NCBI GenBank assembly: GCA_964634885.1
Contig: CAZWLN010000019.1
Location: 1 to 64,000 of the forward strand
Reading direction: 5' to 3'
DNA: 64,000 nt
From: DAINRZ01 sp964634885
Lineage (GTDB): Bacteria > Bacteroidota > Ignavibacteria > Kapaibacteriales > UBA2268
The notes below the pieces were generated by a model. It did not search any database. It was not told the DNA's origin and was given only the letters and a program-made list of their open reading frames with translations. Both the position numbers and the translations under genes were made by a program. Each line of letters starts with the position of its first letter. The first letter of the stretch is position 1. Below are positions 26,753 to 35,261 of the stretch, in pieces.

Positions 26753-26789
26753 AGAAAAAAAAGGGGGTTATTACCGTGATAACCCCCTT
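26753..26789 (-). terminator. Terminator of the subtilisin-like protease gene
   Basis: AAGGGGGTTAT at 26761-26771 pairs with ATAACCCCCTT at 26779-26789. On the minus strand the stem is followed by a T-run (A-run 26753-26760). It lies 33 bp past the stop at 26822. Confidence 0.85.
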
Positions 26790-26821
26790 GAATATCTGTA
26801 TATATAAAGTCGAAATGTGCC

Positions 26822-29800
26822 CTACTCTGTGCGCAGGATAGTAACTGACGACCGATGTCCATTCTCGCCGATAGTGAGAAAGTATGTGCCGTATTCGAAT
26901 GAAGTCATGTCTATGTCAAATACATTAATGCCCGGCTGTACCCTGTATGTCCCAGCCATCCTTTGGCGGCCCATTATGTCGGTGAGCGTCAGGCCAACCG
27001 TCGATTCGGCAGATGCAAAGTAAGAAACCTTCGTTAAACCGTTTGACGGGTTGGGATAGACGGACAAACCTGCCGTCAGGTTTCCTGTTTCGGGAACATC
27101 ATTCTTTTCAATGCCTTCGCCGGTAATGTTCATGACAATCTCTGAGCCTGCGTCTTCGGCGTCGCTTTTAATTGTCAGGGTTGCATTCTTTTTGCTGATC
27201 GATGCCGGTGTAAACCTGATTGTGAGTGTTTTTTCATCGCCGGCGTCCAGCATTGAGGGTTTAGCCCCGATAATCTTGAATTCGTCTGATTCAGTATTCT
27301 CACCGGGTGTAAAAGTATATTCAGAGATTTTTACTTCGACGTTGCCCGAGTTTTTAAGTTTAAACTGAAGAGTACTATTCTCGCCGAGGCGGGTTTGCGG
27401 GAAGTTGTAATCATTACCTGTCGTTAACAGGAGTGAACCGACAGCGTTCTCAGATTTGTATTTGAAATCGAGATAGCCGAACTTTTGTCCCAGTATCCAC
27501 ATCCTGCCTTTTTGTATCTGCGGGCTTACCAGTGCGCCGTTCAGAACGCCGCCCTGCTGGAAAGTGAGAACCGGTTCCAGAGCTGTGCCGTAACGAGTGG
27601 AGAATATCTGTCCTGTCTGGCACAGGATATAGACCCTGTTTTCTGACGGAAGTGAAAGAAGCTTAACAGGTTTAATGCTGGCAGCGCCAAAATCGTACTT
27701 GTCGGTAATCCATGAGGAGCCTGCCGTGGTGGTTGTGGCAAGGTAAAGAGGAGCTCCCTGCGAAGAGGATTTGGTATATATGGCAAATCCGTTTGTATTG
27801 TCGATGAAAGCTATGCTGACAATATTTACAGCATCTTTGAGCGTGGAATAGCCCCATGTGACGCCTTTGTTTGTCGATTTGATGATCCTGCCTTTGTTTG
27901 TACCAAACCAGAGGCAGTTTTCATTAGCATAGAAAACACTGTTCAAACCGGCTTCGCTGGCGAGTGGAGCAGGAACATTGGACAGCTGGCTCCATGTTTT
28001 ACCACTGTCGTTGCTTACAAGCAATCCCCAATCGCCCTTGCTGTTCGGGTCGCCCAAAAGAATGCCTTTTCTTGCGTCGAAGAAATGAACGCCGTTGATG
28101 AATTGTGTCAAAGAAGCGTCAATTGTCGAATATGTCCATGATGTACCGCCGTTTGTCGTTTTTGCAAGCTTTGCCTGGTCCTTGGCGGCAGTCTGGCCGC
28201 TCATGACGGCAGTGTTTTCGTCTTCAGCGCAGATGTTGTAATAGACATCGGTACCCTGGAAGTAATTCATCTTTGGTATATTAGATTTTGAGTAGATGAT
28301 AAACCCGGAGGATGAACCGTAGTACGAAACTCTTCCCAGGGCCCACAGGTTGCCCACTTCCTTACTTTGGGCCGATGTAACTGAAAGTGAATACTCTTCG
28401 GGGAATTCGACGAGTTCAGTGTAATTGTTAACACTTGTTACTTCCACAGGAAGGGAGATATACTGGAAGTTTACATAGGTGCCGCTTTCGAATTTCACAA
28501 GGATCGGAATGGTACCGAGGTACCAGGGATTGGATTCCTTCAGCCTGATGGTAATGTTGATTTCCTTTGAACCGTCGGTAGCAATGGTGCCGAAGTTAAA
28601 GGAGGACTGGCTTACCTCAAGGTAGCTGCCAACAGGCGTAAGGGTCATTTTTACGTTTTGGGCGCTGTAAAGGTAGTTTTTAACATTGATCTTCAGGGTT
28701 TTGTTTTCATTGTCGCTGAGAGCGTCGGATTCGACAAGGGAATAGCTCTCGACGGCAATGCCGGGTACCATGTTTGTCGATCCGTTATTGTTGTAATTCA
28801 GAGCTTTGTAGGCATTGGCCCTGCCGTAATATGTTGGGCGCAGCGATTCATTGGAAGCCAGGACATTGTCCGAAGTACTCCTTATCTGCTGTAGAATTTT
28901 TATTGGGGTCCATTCCGGGTGCAGCGATTTGACAAGAGCAGCAATGCCGGAGGTGATCGGCGACGCCATCGATGTACCGGACTCATTCTTGTATTGATTG
29001 GCGGGCATGGTAGAATATATATTCTCTCCGGGAGTATAGACCGTTACCGGAAAGCCGTAGTTGCTGAAAGAGGCTTTTTTGTCCGAGCTGGTGGTTGCAC
29101 CGACGCATAGTACATTGTCGTAGCAGGCAGGATACTGGCCGCCGTCGTCGATATTGGCGTAGCTGTTGCCGGCAGCGACAACCACGAGGCAGCCCATGGA
29201 CACGGCCTGGTTAATGACATCCTGTTCGGCAGGGCTGTAACCGGACCCGCCCCAACTGCAATTGATGATCCCGGCGCCCATTTCTGCTGCATATGCAATG
29301 CCGTCATAGCCGCGGTAGATAGCATTGGTACCGGCGTCGCTGCCGCACTTTACTGCCATTATCCTGCAGTTGGAAGCAATGCCCGCTACGCCTTTGCCGT
29401 TGTTCGTAACGGCCGCTGCGCACCCGGCAACGTGTGTACCGTGTGTACCTTTGGTATTGGTCGGGTCGTTGTCTTCTTTGTACGAACCTGAACCGCTGTA
29501 ATTGCCGACGAGGTCCCATCCGAGGTAGTCGTCAACTTTGCCGTTGCTGTCTTCATCGACGCCGTTGTTTGGTATTTCTTTATTGTTGGTCCACATGTTT
29601 GCTGCCAGGTCTTCATGCTGCCAGTAAACGCCCGAATCGACGATGCCGATGACAACGCCTGTGTCGCCTTTGCATATATCCCACGCTTTTGCCATCTGGA
29701 GCTTGTTCACGGCCCATTGATTGGAAATCGCGGGGTCATTGGGAGTGAAATCGCAGGTGTTCCTGACAAAGACCGGAACGGCGTACTCGATTTCGGGATT

Positions 29801-30268
29801 TGACATGAGCACCCTGCAAACGTCGTAGGGGTCGTCTCCGGAAGAATACTGCACTTCGTATATCCTGGAGATGCCGTATTTGTCGGTGTATTTGAAGCCG
29901 GGGCCGGCATATCTTTCGAAGGGGGCACGGATGGTGTTCACGGAGTAAGGCGCCAGGGCAGCCATTACAGGTGAGGACGACAGTGTTTTCCCATCGGTAA
30001 CTTTGCCTGCCTGTTTCATTTTTATTTGAATCATGCCGGGAATATAGTTCTCGGCAGGTAGTTTGGGAATTCTTACAATTTTTGCAGGTTTGTAAGTACC
30101 GTCAGGAAGCTGCTCGCCCCTGATTACGACCGTAAGGCCTTCGTCAACAGGGACAGGCTTAGCGATCGGGCTGTCAGGTGCGGCTTCGTCATTGCCCAGG
30201 GGTATGGATGATAGATTGCAGACAGAACCGAAAACCAGAATCGTCAACAGTGCGTAGATTCTTTTCAT
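26822..30268 (-). CDS. Subtilisin-like (S8) protease with T9SS tail
   Basis: A 1148-aa exported serine protease. The start is ATG 30268 (GAAGG 8-10 bases upstream); an earlier TTG would only add seven residues before the signal peptide. Residues ~30-175 are a prodomain. The S8 core (~180-480) has the catalytic Asp in GIVDSGVYW, His in GTHGTHVAG and Ser in ESGTSMASP. A beta-rich region follows (~500-620), then a BNR/YCF48-like propeller (~640-930, TTNGGTSW), an ASPM/Hydin-like domain (~950-1050, NFPQTRLGENSTLQF), and a T9SS sorting tail (VYPNPSNGLTKVSY). It is likely displayed on or released from the cell surface to degrade protein. A terminator follows at 26753-26789. Confidence 0.9.
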   Translation of the reverse strand: MKRIYALLTILVFGSVCNLSSIPLGNDEAAPDSPIAKPVPVDEGLTVVIRGEQLPDGTYKPAKIVRIPKLPAENYIPGMIQIKMKQAGKVTDGKTLSSSPVMAALAPYSVNTIRAPFERYAGPGFKYTDKYGISRIYEVQYSSGDDPYDVCRVLMSNPEIEYAVPVFVRNTCDFTPNDPAISNQWAVNKLQMAKAWDICKGDTGVVIGIVDSGVYWQHEDLAANMWTNNKEIPNNGVDEDSNGKVDDYLGWDLVGNYSGSGSYKEDNDPTNTKGTHGTHVAGCAAAVTNNGKGVAGIASNCRIMAVKCGSDAGTNAIYRGYDGIAYAAEMGAGIINCSWGGSGYSPAEQDVINQAVSMGCLVVVAAGNSYANIDDGGQYPACYDNVLCVGATTSSDKKASFSNYGFPVTVYTPGENIYSTMPANQYKNESGTSMASPITSGIAALVKSLHPEWTPIKILQQIRSTSDNVLASNESLRPTYYGRANAYKALNYNNNGSTNMVPGIAVESYSLVESDALSDNENKTLKINVKNYLYSAQNVKMTLTPVGSYLEVSQSSFNFGTIATDGSKEINITIRLKESNPWYLGTIPILVKFESGTYVNFQYISLPVEVTSVNNYTELVEFPEEYSLSVTSAQSKEVGNLWALGRVSYYGSSSGFIIYSKSNIPKMNYFQGTDVYYNICAEDENTAVMSGQTAAKDQAKLAKTTNGGTSWTYSTIDASLTQFINGVHFFDARKGILLGDPNSKGDWGLLVSNDSGKTWSQLSNVPAPLASEAGLNSVFYANENCLWFGTNKGRIIKSTNKGVTWGYSTLKDAVNIVSIAFIDNTNGFAIYTKSSSQGAPLYLATTTTAGSSWITDKYDFGAASIKPVKLLSLPSENRVYILCQTGQIFSTRYGTALEPVLTFQQGGVLNGALVSPQIQKGRMWILGQKFGYLDFKYKSENAVGSLLLTTGNDYNFPQTRLGENSTLQFKLKNSGNVEVKISEYTFTPGENTESDEFKIIGAKPSMLDAGDEKTLTIRFTPASISKKNATLTIKSDAEDAGSEIVMNITGEGIEKNDVPETGNLTAGLSVYPNPSNGLTKVSYFASAESTVGLTLTDIMGRQRMAGTYRVQPGINVFDIDMTSFEYGTYFLTIGENGHRSSVTILRTE

Positions 30269-30440
30269 ACAAATAGCCTTCTTTTTCAATAATCACTCAT
30301 TAATTATATTAACTTTTTAATATACTATAATTATCGGAAATTTCATAAGAAATTTAACCAATTATTATTGTAAATACCATAAAAATATATAGTATAAATG
30401 AACTATTATTAATAAATATCGTTGTTTTCCGGGACAAGAA

Positions 30441-31712
30441 TTACAAAGACTTCAGGATGTCGCCATATAGTGAAGAGGTTAACTCTTTCAGTTTGAAGAA
30501 GTCGGCTCTTTTCCTTATTGTTTCCATGTTGACGGCAGCGGCCCTGTCAACCAGGCCGTCGTCGGCAAGAGCCTGCCTGATTGCTTTCTCAATTGCGTCC
30601 GGGTCTTCGGGGGGTACGAGCAGGGCTGTCTCGCCGTCCGTTACCCATTCGTCCGCACAGCCGGTGTATGACTGGACCGGGAAAGACCCCATCGCCATTG
30701 CTTCGAGCAGCGAGGTGCTGATGGCGTCTGTAAGGCTCAGGCCGATTGAGATGCGGCACCTGCCGTGAAGACGAAGCATTTCTTCGTGGGAAATATATGG
30801 AAGTATATGTACCGGTATGCCGGTTTTTTCCTCGAGCAGTTCTCCGGCAAGAGTAACTTCCTGGCTGGCAAAACCAAGGTAAATGGCAATTTCATAGCCC
30901 TGGAGTGCATCGGCACAGCGCTCAAGGGCACGGATGCCCGTAAGTGCCCGCCCGGCCCATCCCTGGTAGCCTTTCAGTGCAATCAGCCTCCGTTCGGATG
31001 TCTTTGTGCCGGTAAGAGACGAAGTTTTGTTGTGGTCAAGGCCTCCGGTGTTGGGGAAGGGGTCGATTGTCCTGCCTGTGTAGCCGAATTCGCGTGCGAG
31101 TGCAATGTCCCGCCTGCATTCGCACAGGTACAGGTTGCAGCCTGCCAGCACTTCCCTGATTTTTTCACGATGGTGCGGCAGCCTGCCGAACAGGTGAATG
31201 TCTGCTCCCCAGTTGGAGTGGACCCAGAACGGGAACCCACTGCCGTAATGCCTGCGGGCGGCGCTTACTAAGTAGCCCGAATGCTGCGTCTCGAGGGAAT
31301 GAATAATATCGGGCATGATGGATCTGATTTTCTTTGCTGCCCACCGGGCATGTTTTTCTTCCGTCCGTTTCAGCACATTGAGAAGAAAGAAGTCAGGCTT
31401 CCGGTTCTCGATGAAAAGTATCATATGTTCACGGATAATGGAATAGGCGCTGAAGAAGTAGGAAACGAACCTGTTGAGTTTATTATGTACTGTGTGGTAC
31501 CATCTGTGTTTCGACAGGCGAATGTATGTTTTTCCGATGCCGATGGAATATTTGTGATAAATCACATTTTCCAGCTCGTCGTTGATTGACATTGCGTAAT
31601 TGCCTGAAAGGAGATGGAGTTCGTAACCCGAATCGGCCAGTTGTTTGATCCACCTTGAAGTGTGAATGCTTTCCGGAAAAGCGACAAATAGTATTTTCTT
31701 CTTTTTTTCCAT
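30441..31712 (-). CDS. Glycosyltransferase, GT4-like
   Basis: A 423-aa GT-B glycosyltransferase. The N-terminal domain starts ILFVAFPESIHTSRWIKQLADSGYELHLL; the C-terminal nucleotide-sugar site has the E-X7-E type segment SIGLSLTDAISTSLLEAMAMGSFPV. The donor and acceptor are unknown. Its ATG overlaps the stop of the upstream GT (TAATG at 31712), so the two are coupled and probably act on the same polysaccharide. It contains Arg/Lys-rich stretches but no membrane segment. Role in capsule, O-antigen or exopolysaccharide synthesis is inferred from family and from the neighbouring large glycosyltransferase. Confidence 0.85.
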   Translation of the reverse strand: MEKKKKILFVAFPESIHTSRWIKQLADSGYELHLLSGNYAMSINDELENVIYHKYSIGIGKTYIRLSKHRWYHTVHNKLNRFVSYFFSAYSIIREHMILFIENRKPDFFLLNVLKRTEEKHARWAAKKIRSIMPDIIHSLETQHSGYLVSAARRHYGSGFPFWVHSNWGADIHLFGRLPHHREKIREVLAGCNLYLCECRRDIALAREFGYTGRTIDPFPNTGGLDHNKTSSLTGTKTSERRLIALKGYQGWAGRALTGIRALERCADALQGYEIAIYLGFASQEVTLAGELLEEKTGIPVHILPYISHEEMLRLHGRCRISIGLSLTDAISTSLLEAMAMGSFPVQSYTGCADEWVTDGETALLVPPEDPDAIEKAIRQALADDGLVDRAAAVNMETIRKRADFFKLKELTSSLYGDILKSL

Positions 31713-32932
31713 TATTCCATATCGATAAATTCGGAGAAACGCGCCTTAAGGCATTCTTCGGACAGGTAAGACGCCAGGGCCTGTCTGCCGTTGGAGGTGT
31801 ATTCCCCGACGGAGATAATATCCCCAGTTAATTTGCCGATTGCTGCGATTATATCCCTGCTGTCCATCGAGGGGCAGACAATCCCGGCGTTATTATCCCT
31901 GATGAAGGCTGCCGGCGATGAGTGTTCAGGAGCATGGCACAGGACCGGTTTCCCTGCGGCAAAGTAAGCGGTCAGCTTCGAGGGGAAGGAGAGCCTGACC
32001 ACTTCGTCGTATTGCCTGTCGAACCAGTAAGGAAGGTACAGAATGTCCGAATCGCTTAACAGCCTGATGGACTCAGCCTGTTCCCTGTATCCCAGGAATT
32101 CGATATGCCTGGGAGTGTGGCCGGGAATATTGGGCAGGTAATAGGACATTATCCTTATCGTTACAGGCCTGCCGTTAACGGTCCAGCCAGTACTGTCGAG
32201 CGCTGCCAGCAGGCTGTTCCAGGCGTCCAGCGCGTAAATCTGGCCTGCCAGGGCGATGATAATCCTGTCCCTGGTGCCGTCGAGGGTGGGGCGCAGTACT
32301 GCCGAACCGGGCAGGCTTGGTATTACGGGGACAGTATTGGCTGCGTACCTCTCGCCGTAGATATTCGCCATATTGAAAGAAGCGGCTGCTACTTTTCTGC
32401 TGCTGTTCAGTGTCCTGCGGTACAATTTCAGTATGCGGGCCGATGTGAACCTGTCGATTGAATTGGCGCCGAGCCACCACTGAGGCGGGTCCCACACCTG
32501 AGTGTAAAGTGGGACTCCCAGCTTACGGGCTGTGCGCCTTGCCAGACGGATCATCGTTTGACCCTGGAGTATGCACCAGACGCGGTCGATGTTTTCTTTC
32601 CTGCCGAAACGGCATATCCTGCGGACAACGGAAGGTATCCTGAAGGAGGCGATAAATAATTCTTTTAAGAAAACCGCAAGCCCGGACAACGCTATGCCCG
32701 GAAGGCCGAACTTCCTTAAACCCGTCATAATGCCCGATTCGTTGGGTTTGAAGCAGGACTCAATCGGTATCCACAGGCAGTCGGGGCTTACTGGCGTGTC
32801 TTTCAGCTCCGGGTTAACGACAACGAAGGCAGCGAGTGAGTCACTGCCGAGAAAATTGCACAACTGCGATGTAAATAATGCCCCGGAAAAAGCCTGGCTC
32901 GGTGGGACATCTGTAATTAGCAATACCTTCAA
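31712..32932 (-). CDS. Glycosyltransferase, GT4-like (group 1)
   Basis: A 406-aa GT-B fold protein (MKVLLITDVPPSQAFSGALFT). The C-terminal half has LYLPYWFDRQYDEVVRLSFPSKLTAYFAAGKPVLCHAPEHS, the group-1 donor-binding signature with a Glu-type acid. It is first of a two-gene operon with the GT at 30441-31712. The gap to the divergent carboxyltransferase is 181 bp. Specificity is unknown; a surface glycan is the likely product. The N-terminal half contains a hydrophobic stretch around residues 70-95 (FGLPGIALSGLAVFLKELF) that could tether it to the inner membrane. Confidence 0.82.
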   Translation of the reverse strand: MKVLLITDVPPSQAFSGALFTSQLCNFLGSDSLAAFVVVNPELKDTPVSPDCLWIPIESCFKPNESGIMTGLRKFGLPGIALSGLAVFLKELFIASFRIPSVVRRICRFGRKENIDRVWCILQGQTMIRLARRTARKLGVPLYTQVWDPPQWWLGANSIDRFTSARILKLYRRTLNSSRKVAAASFNMANIYGERYAANTVPVIPSLPGSAVLRPTLDGTRDRIIIALAGQIYALDAWNSLLAALDSTGWTVNGRPVTIRIMSYYLPNIPGHTPRHIEFLGYREQAESIRLLSDSDILYLPYWFDRQYDEVVRLSFPSKLTAYFAAGKPVLCHAPEHSSPAAFIRDNNAGIVCPSMDSRDIIAAIGKLTGDIISVGEYTSNGRQALASYLSEECLKARFSEFIDME

Positions 32933-33073
32933 GAAATTAATTGTTCCCGCAATTATCTAACAAAAAGAAGCCAAAATAAAGATTTTTTAACAAACTGGCA
33001 ATTGTAGTAACTGTATATTTGAATAATTATGATATAAATACTTAAATATTATATAAGTAGTATAAAAATTTAT

Positions 33074-33081
33074 TAATTTTG
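33074..33081 (+). promoter_or_regulatory. Candidate TAnnTTTG promoter element before the carboxyltransferase
   Basis: TAATTTTG, 33 bp before the ATG at 33114, fits the Bacteroidota -7 consensus, but no -33 TTG is evident. Confidence 0.35.
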
Positions 33082-33113
33082 CGGTTCTATATGTTAAAGA
33101 TATTGGTAACTAT

Positions 33114-34658
33114 ATGTCATTTGCTAGAAGAATATTAGACTTTCTAACCCGAAAGTCAAAAGTAACCGAAGGCGGCGGAGAAGAAGCCGTCAAAAAGCAG
33201 ATTGCCATGGGCAAGATGACCGCCCGTGACAGGATCAAAGCCATTCTTGACGAGAACTCATTCCATGAATACGATATGTTCGTCGAGCACAAGTGCGAAG
33301 ATTTCGGCATGGACAAGAAAGAACTGGCGGCCGACGGGGTAATAACCGGAACAGGCATGATCATGGGCCACCCCATATGCATCTATGCGCAGGACTTTAC
33401 CGTAGCAGGCGGTTCCCTCGGACTGGCTCACGCCCGCAAGATTACAAAGATCATGGACCACGCCATTACACTGGGTGTACCGTTGATCGGCATTAACGAC
33501 TCCGGGGGAGCCCGCATCCAGGAAGGTGTTAATTCACTGGCGGGTTACGGCGAGATATTTTACCGTAATACGCGCGCTTCCGGCGTCATTCCACAGATTT
33601 CCATCATCGTAGGCCCCTGTGCCGGCGGTGCAGTCTATTCACCTGCACTGACCGATTTCGTGTTTGTTGTCGATAACATTTCGAAGATGTTCATCACCGG
33701 CCCCGAAGTAGTGAAAACGGTACTGGGCGAGGAAATATCCATGGAAGAGCTTGGCGGCGCAAGGGTACAGGCTGAAATTTCCGGCAACGCCCATTTCTAC
33801 GCCATGAACGAGATGGAGTGTTACGAGCAGGTAAAACGCCTCGTTACGTTCATTCCATGGAACAACAGGAAGAAACCCGACGTTTTTGCACCGGCGCCTC
33901 CCAAACCGCAGTACAGGATTGAGACGATTATGCCTGCCGAGCCAACACAGCCCTACGACGTAAGGGACATCATCCGTTCCGTCAGCGACGACTCCGAATT
34001 CTTCGAGATTCATGAATTGTGGGCAGCAAACATTGTTGTCGGGTTCATGAGGCTGAAGGGCGAGACTGTCGGTGTCGTTGCAAACCAGCCTCTCGTAATG
34101 GCGGGTGTGCTCGACGTCGATTCCTCGGACAAAGCTGCACGCTTCATCAGGTACTGTGACGCTTTCAACGTTCCACTTGTCACTTTCGTCGATCTTCCGG
34201 GCTACCTTCCCGGGGCCGACCAGGAACACGCCGGTGTCATCAGGCACGGAGCAAAGGTGCTCTATTCATACAGTGAAGCCTCAGTTCCGAAGATTACCGT
34301 AATTCTCAGGAAGGCATACGGCGGCGGCTATATCGCCATGTGCTCACGCCACCTGGGCGCGGATTTCGTGTTTGCCTGGCCTACGGCAGAGATTGCCGTA
34401 ATGGGGCCTTTAGGCGCCGCGAACATCATCTTCCGCAAGGAGATCATGTCGGCTGACGACCCCGAAGCCATGAGGCAGCAGAAAGTCCAGGAATACACCG
34501 AGAAATTCGCCAATCCATACATTGCCGCTGCCAACGGCCATGTTGACGCAGTTATTGCTCCGGAGGAAACACGCGATTACCTCCTTCATGCGCTGCAGAT
34601 TTCCGGCAACAAAACAGATAATGTTCCACAAAAGAAGCATGGCATTCCGCCATTTTAA
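33114..34658 (+). CDS. Acyl-CoA carboxylase, carboxyltransferase subunit (PccB/MmdA type)
   Basis: A 514-aa carboxyltransferase that moves CO2 between carboxybiotin and propionyl-/methylmalonyl-CoA (or another acyl-CoA). The crotonase-like N and C halves are both complete. Motifs: IGINDSGGARIQEGV, GPCAGGAVYSPALTDF, VDLPGYLPGADQEHAGVIRHGAK and KAYGGGYIAMCSRHLGAD. It lies 3 bp before a biotin carrier gene. No biotin carboxylase is present, so the pair could be part of propionyl-CoA carboxylase with the alpha subunit elsewhere, or of a methylmalonyl-CoA decarboxylase; the sequence alone does not decide. Start ATG 33114 with no Shine-Dalgarno. Confidence 0.93.
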   Translation: MSFARRILDFLTRKSKVTEGGGEEAVKKQIAMGKMTARDRIKAILDENSFHEYDMFVEHKCEDFGMDKKELAADGVITGTGMIMGHPICIYAQDFTVAGGSLGLAHARKITKIMDHAITLGVPLIGINDSGGARIQEGVNSLAGYGEIFYRNTRASGVIPQISIIVGPCAGGAVYSPALTDFVFVVDNISKMFITGPEVVKTVLGEEISMEELGGARVQAEISGNAHFYAMNEMECYEQVKRLVTFIPWNNRKKPDVFAPAPPKPQYRIETIMPAEPTQPYDVRDIIRSVSDDSEFFEIHELWAANIVVGFMRLKGETVGVVANQPLVMAGVLDVDSSDKAARFIRYCDAFNVPLVTFVDLPGYLPGADQEHAGVIRHGAKVLYSYSEASVPKITVILRKAYGGGYIAMCSRHLGADFVFAWPTAEIAVMGPLGAANIIFRKEIMSADDPEAMRQQKVQEYTEKFANPYIAAANGHVDAVIAPEETRDYLLHALQISGNKTDNVPQKKHGIPPF

Positions 34659-34661
34659 GCT

Positions 34662-34973
34662 ATGGAAGAACCAAAGAAAATAATAATCGTCGATGATGCG
34701 GCTTACGAGACTCTTCTCACGAAGAAGTACACGAAACGTAAGAAATTCGCTCTTCGCAGCCCTAAAGAAGTCAGAGCTTACATCCCCGGGACAATACTCA
34801 AACTGTTCGTTAAACCGGGAGATTCCGTCAGGAAAGGCGACAAGCTGCTGATACTGGAAGCGATGAAGATGAAGAATACCGTGAATGCACCTGAGGATGT
34901 CGTCATCAAAGCAACACACATCCGTGAAGGTCTGAGTGTAATGATGAACCAGCTACTGCTCGAATTCGAGTAA
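34662..34973 (+). CDS. Biotin carboxyl carrier protein (biotinyl domain)
   Basis: A 103-aa carrier. The C-terminal ~70 residues are a biotinyl/lipoyl domain: VRAYIPGTILKLFVKPGDSVRKGD, then LLILEAMKMKN with the biotinylated Lys in AMKM near residue 69. The N-terminal ~35 residues are basic and not part of the domain. It is encoded 3 bp after the carboxyltransferase and is its partner. The short N-terminus, lacking the Pro/Ala linker of classical AccB, fits the small carriers found beside PccB-type subunits in this group. A good terminator follows at 35027-35056. Confidence 0.92.
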   Translation: MEEPKKIIIVDDAAYETLLTKKYTKRKKFALRSPKEVRAYIPGTILKLFVKPGDSVRKGDKLLILEAMKMKNTVNAPEDVVIKATHIREGLSVMMNQLLLEFE

Positions 34974-35026
34974 GATGATCTTTTTTTTATCCACCTGCAA
35001 ACAGACCGCGGATGGAACAAATAATC

Positions 35027-35060
35027 GATGGGGTCAGCCTGAAGGCCGGCTCCATCTTTT
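35027..35060 (+). terminator. Terminator after the carboxyltransferase-BCCP pair
   Basis: GATGGGGTCAGCC at 35027-35039 pairs with GGCCGGCTCCATC at 35044-35056 (some G-U) around a TGAA loop and is followed by TTTTATTATAT. Confidence 0.8.
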
Positions 35061-35200
35061 ATTATATAAGGGATATTAACAGGATGGGCTCCTCTTCGAC
35101 GGGTTGATCCTTTTGTATTACAACCCGGAAATAATTGGCAGAAATCGCTCTTATCTCTCTCAAAGGCAAAAAAAGTATTTATCCTGACACTAATAATTTT

Positions 35201-35208
35201 TAACTTTG
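35201..35208 (+). promoter_or_regulatory. Candidate TAnnTTTG element before the YfhO-type gene
   Basis: TAACTTTG, 53 bp before ATG 35262, in an A+T-rich gap. No clear -33 TTG at the expected distance. Confidence 0.3.
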
Positions 35209-35261
35209 AAGAATTGGAAATATAGAAATCAAAATGTTTTAAATATTAATGGTTATGTATA

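Noticed and set aside
34987..34995. TTATCCACC near the BCCP stop
   Set aside because: Isolated near-match to a DnaA box without neighbours; expected by chance.
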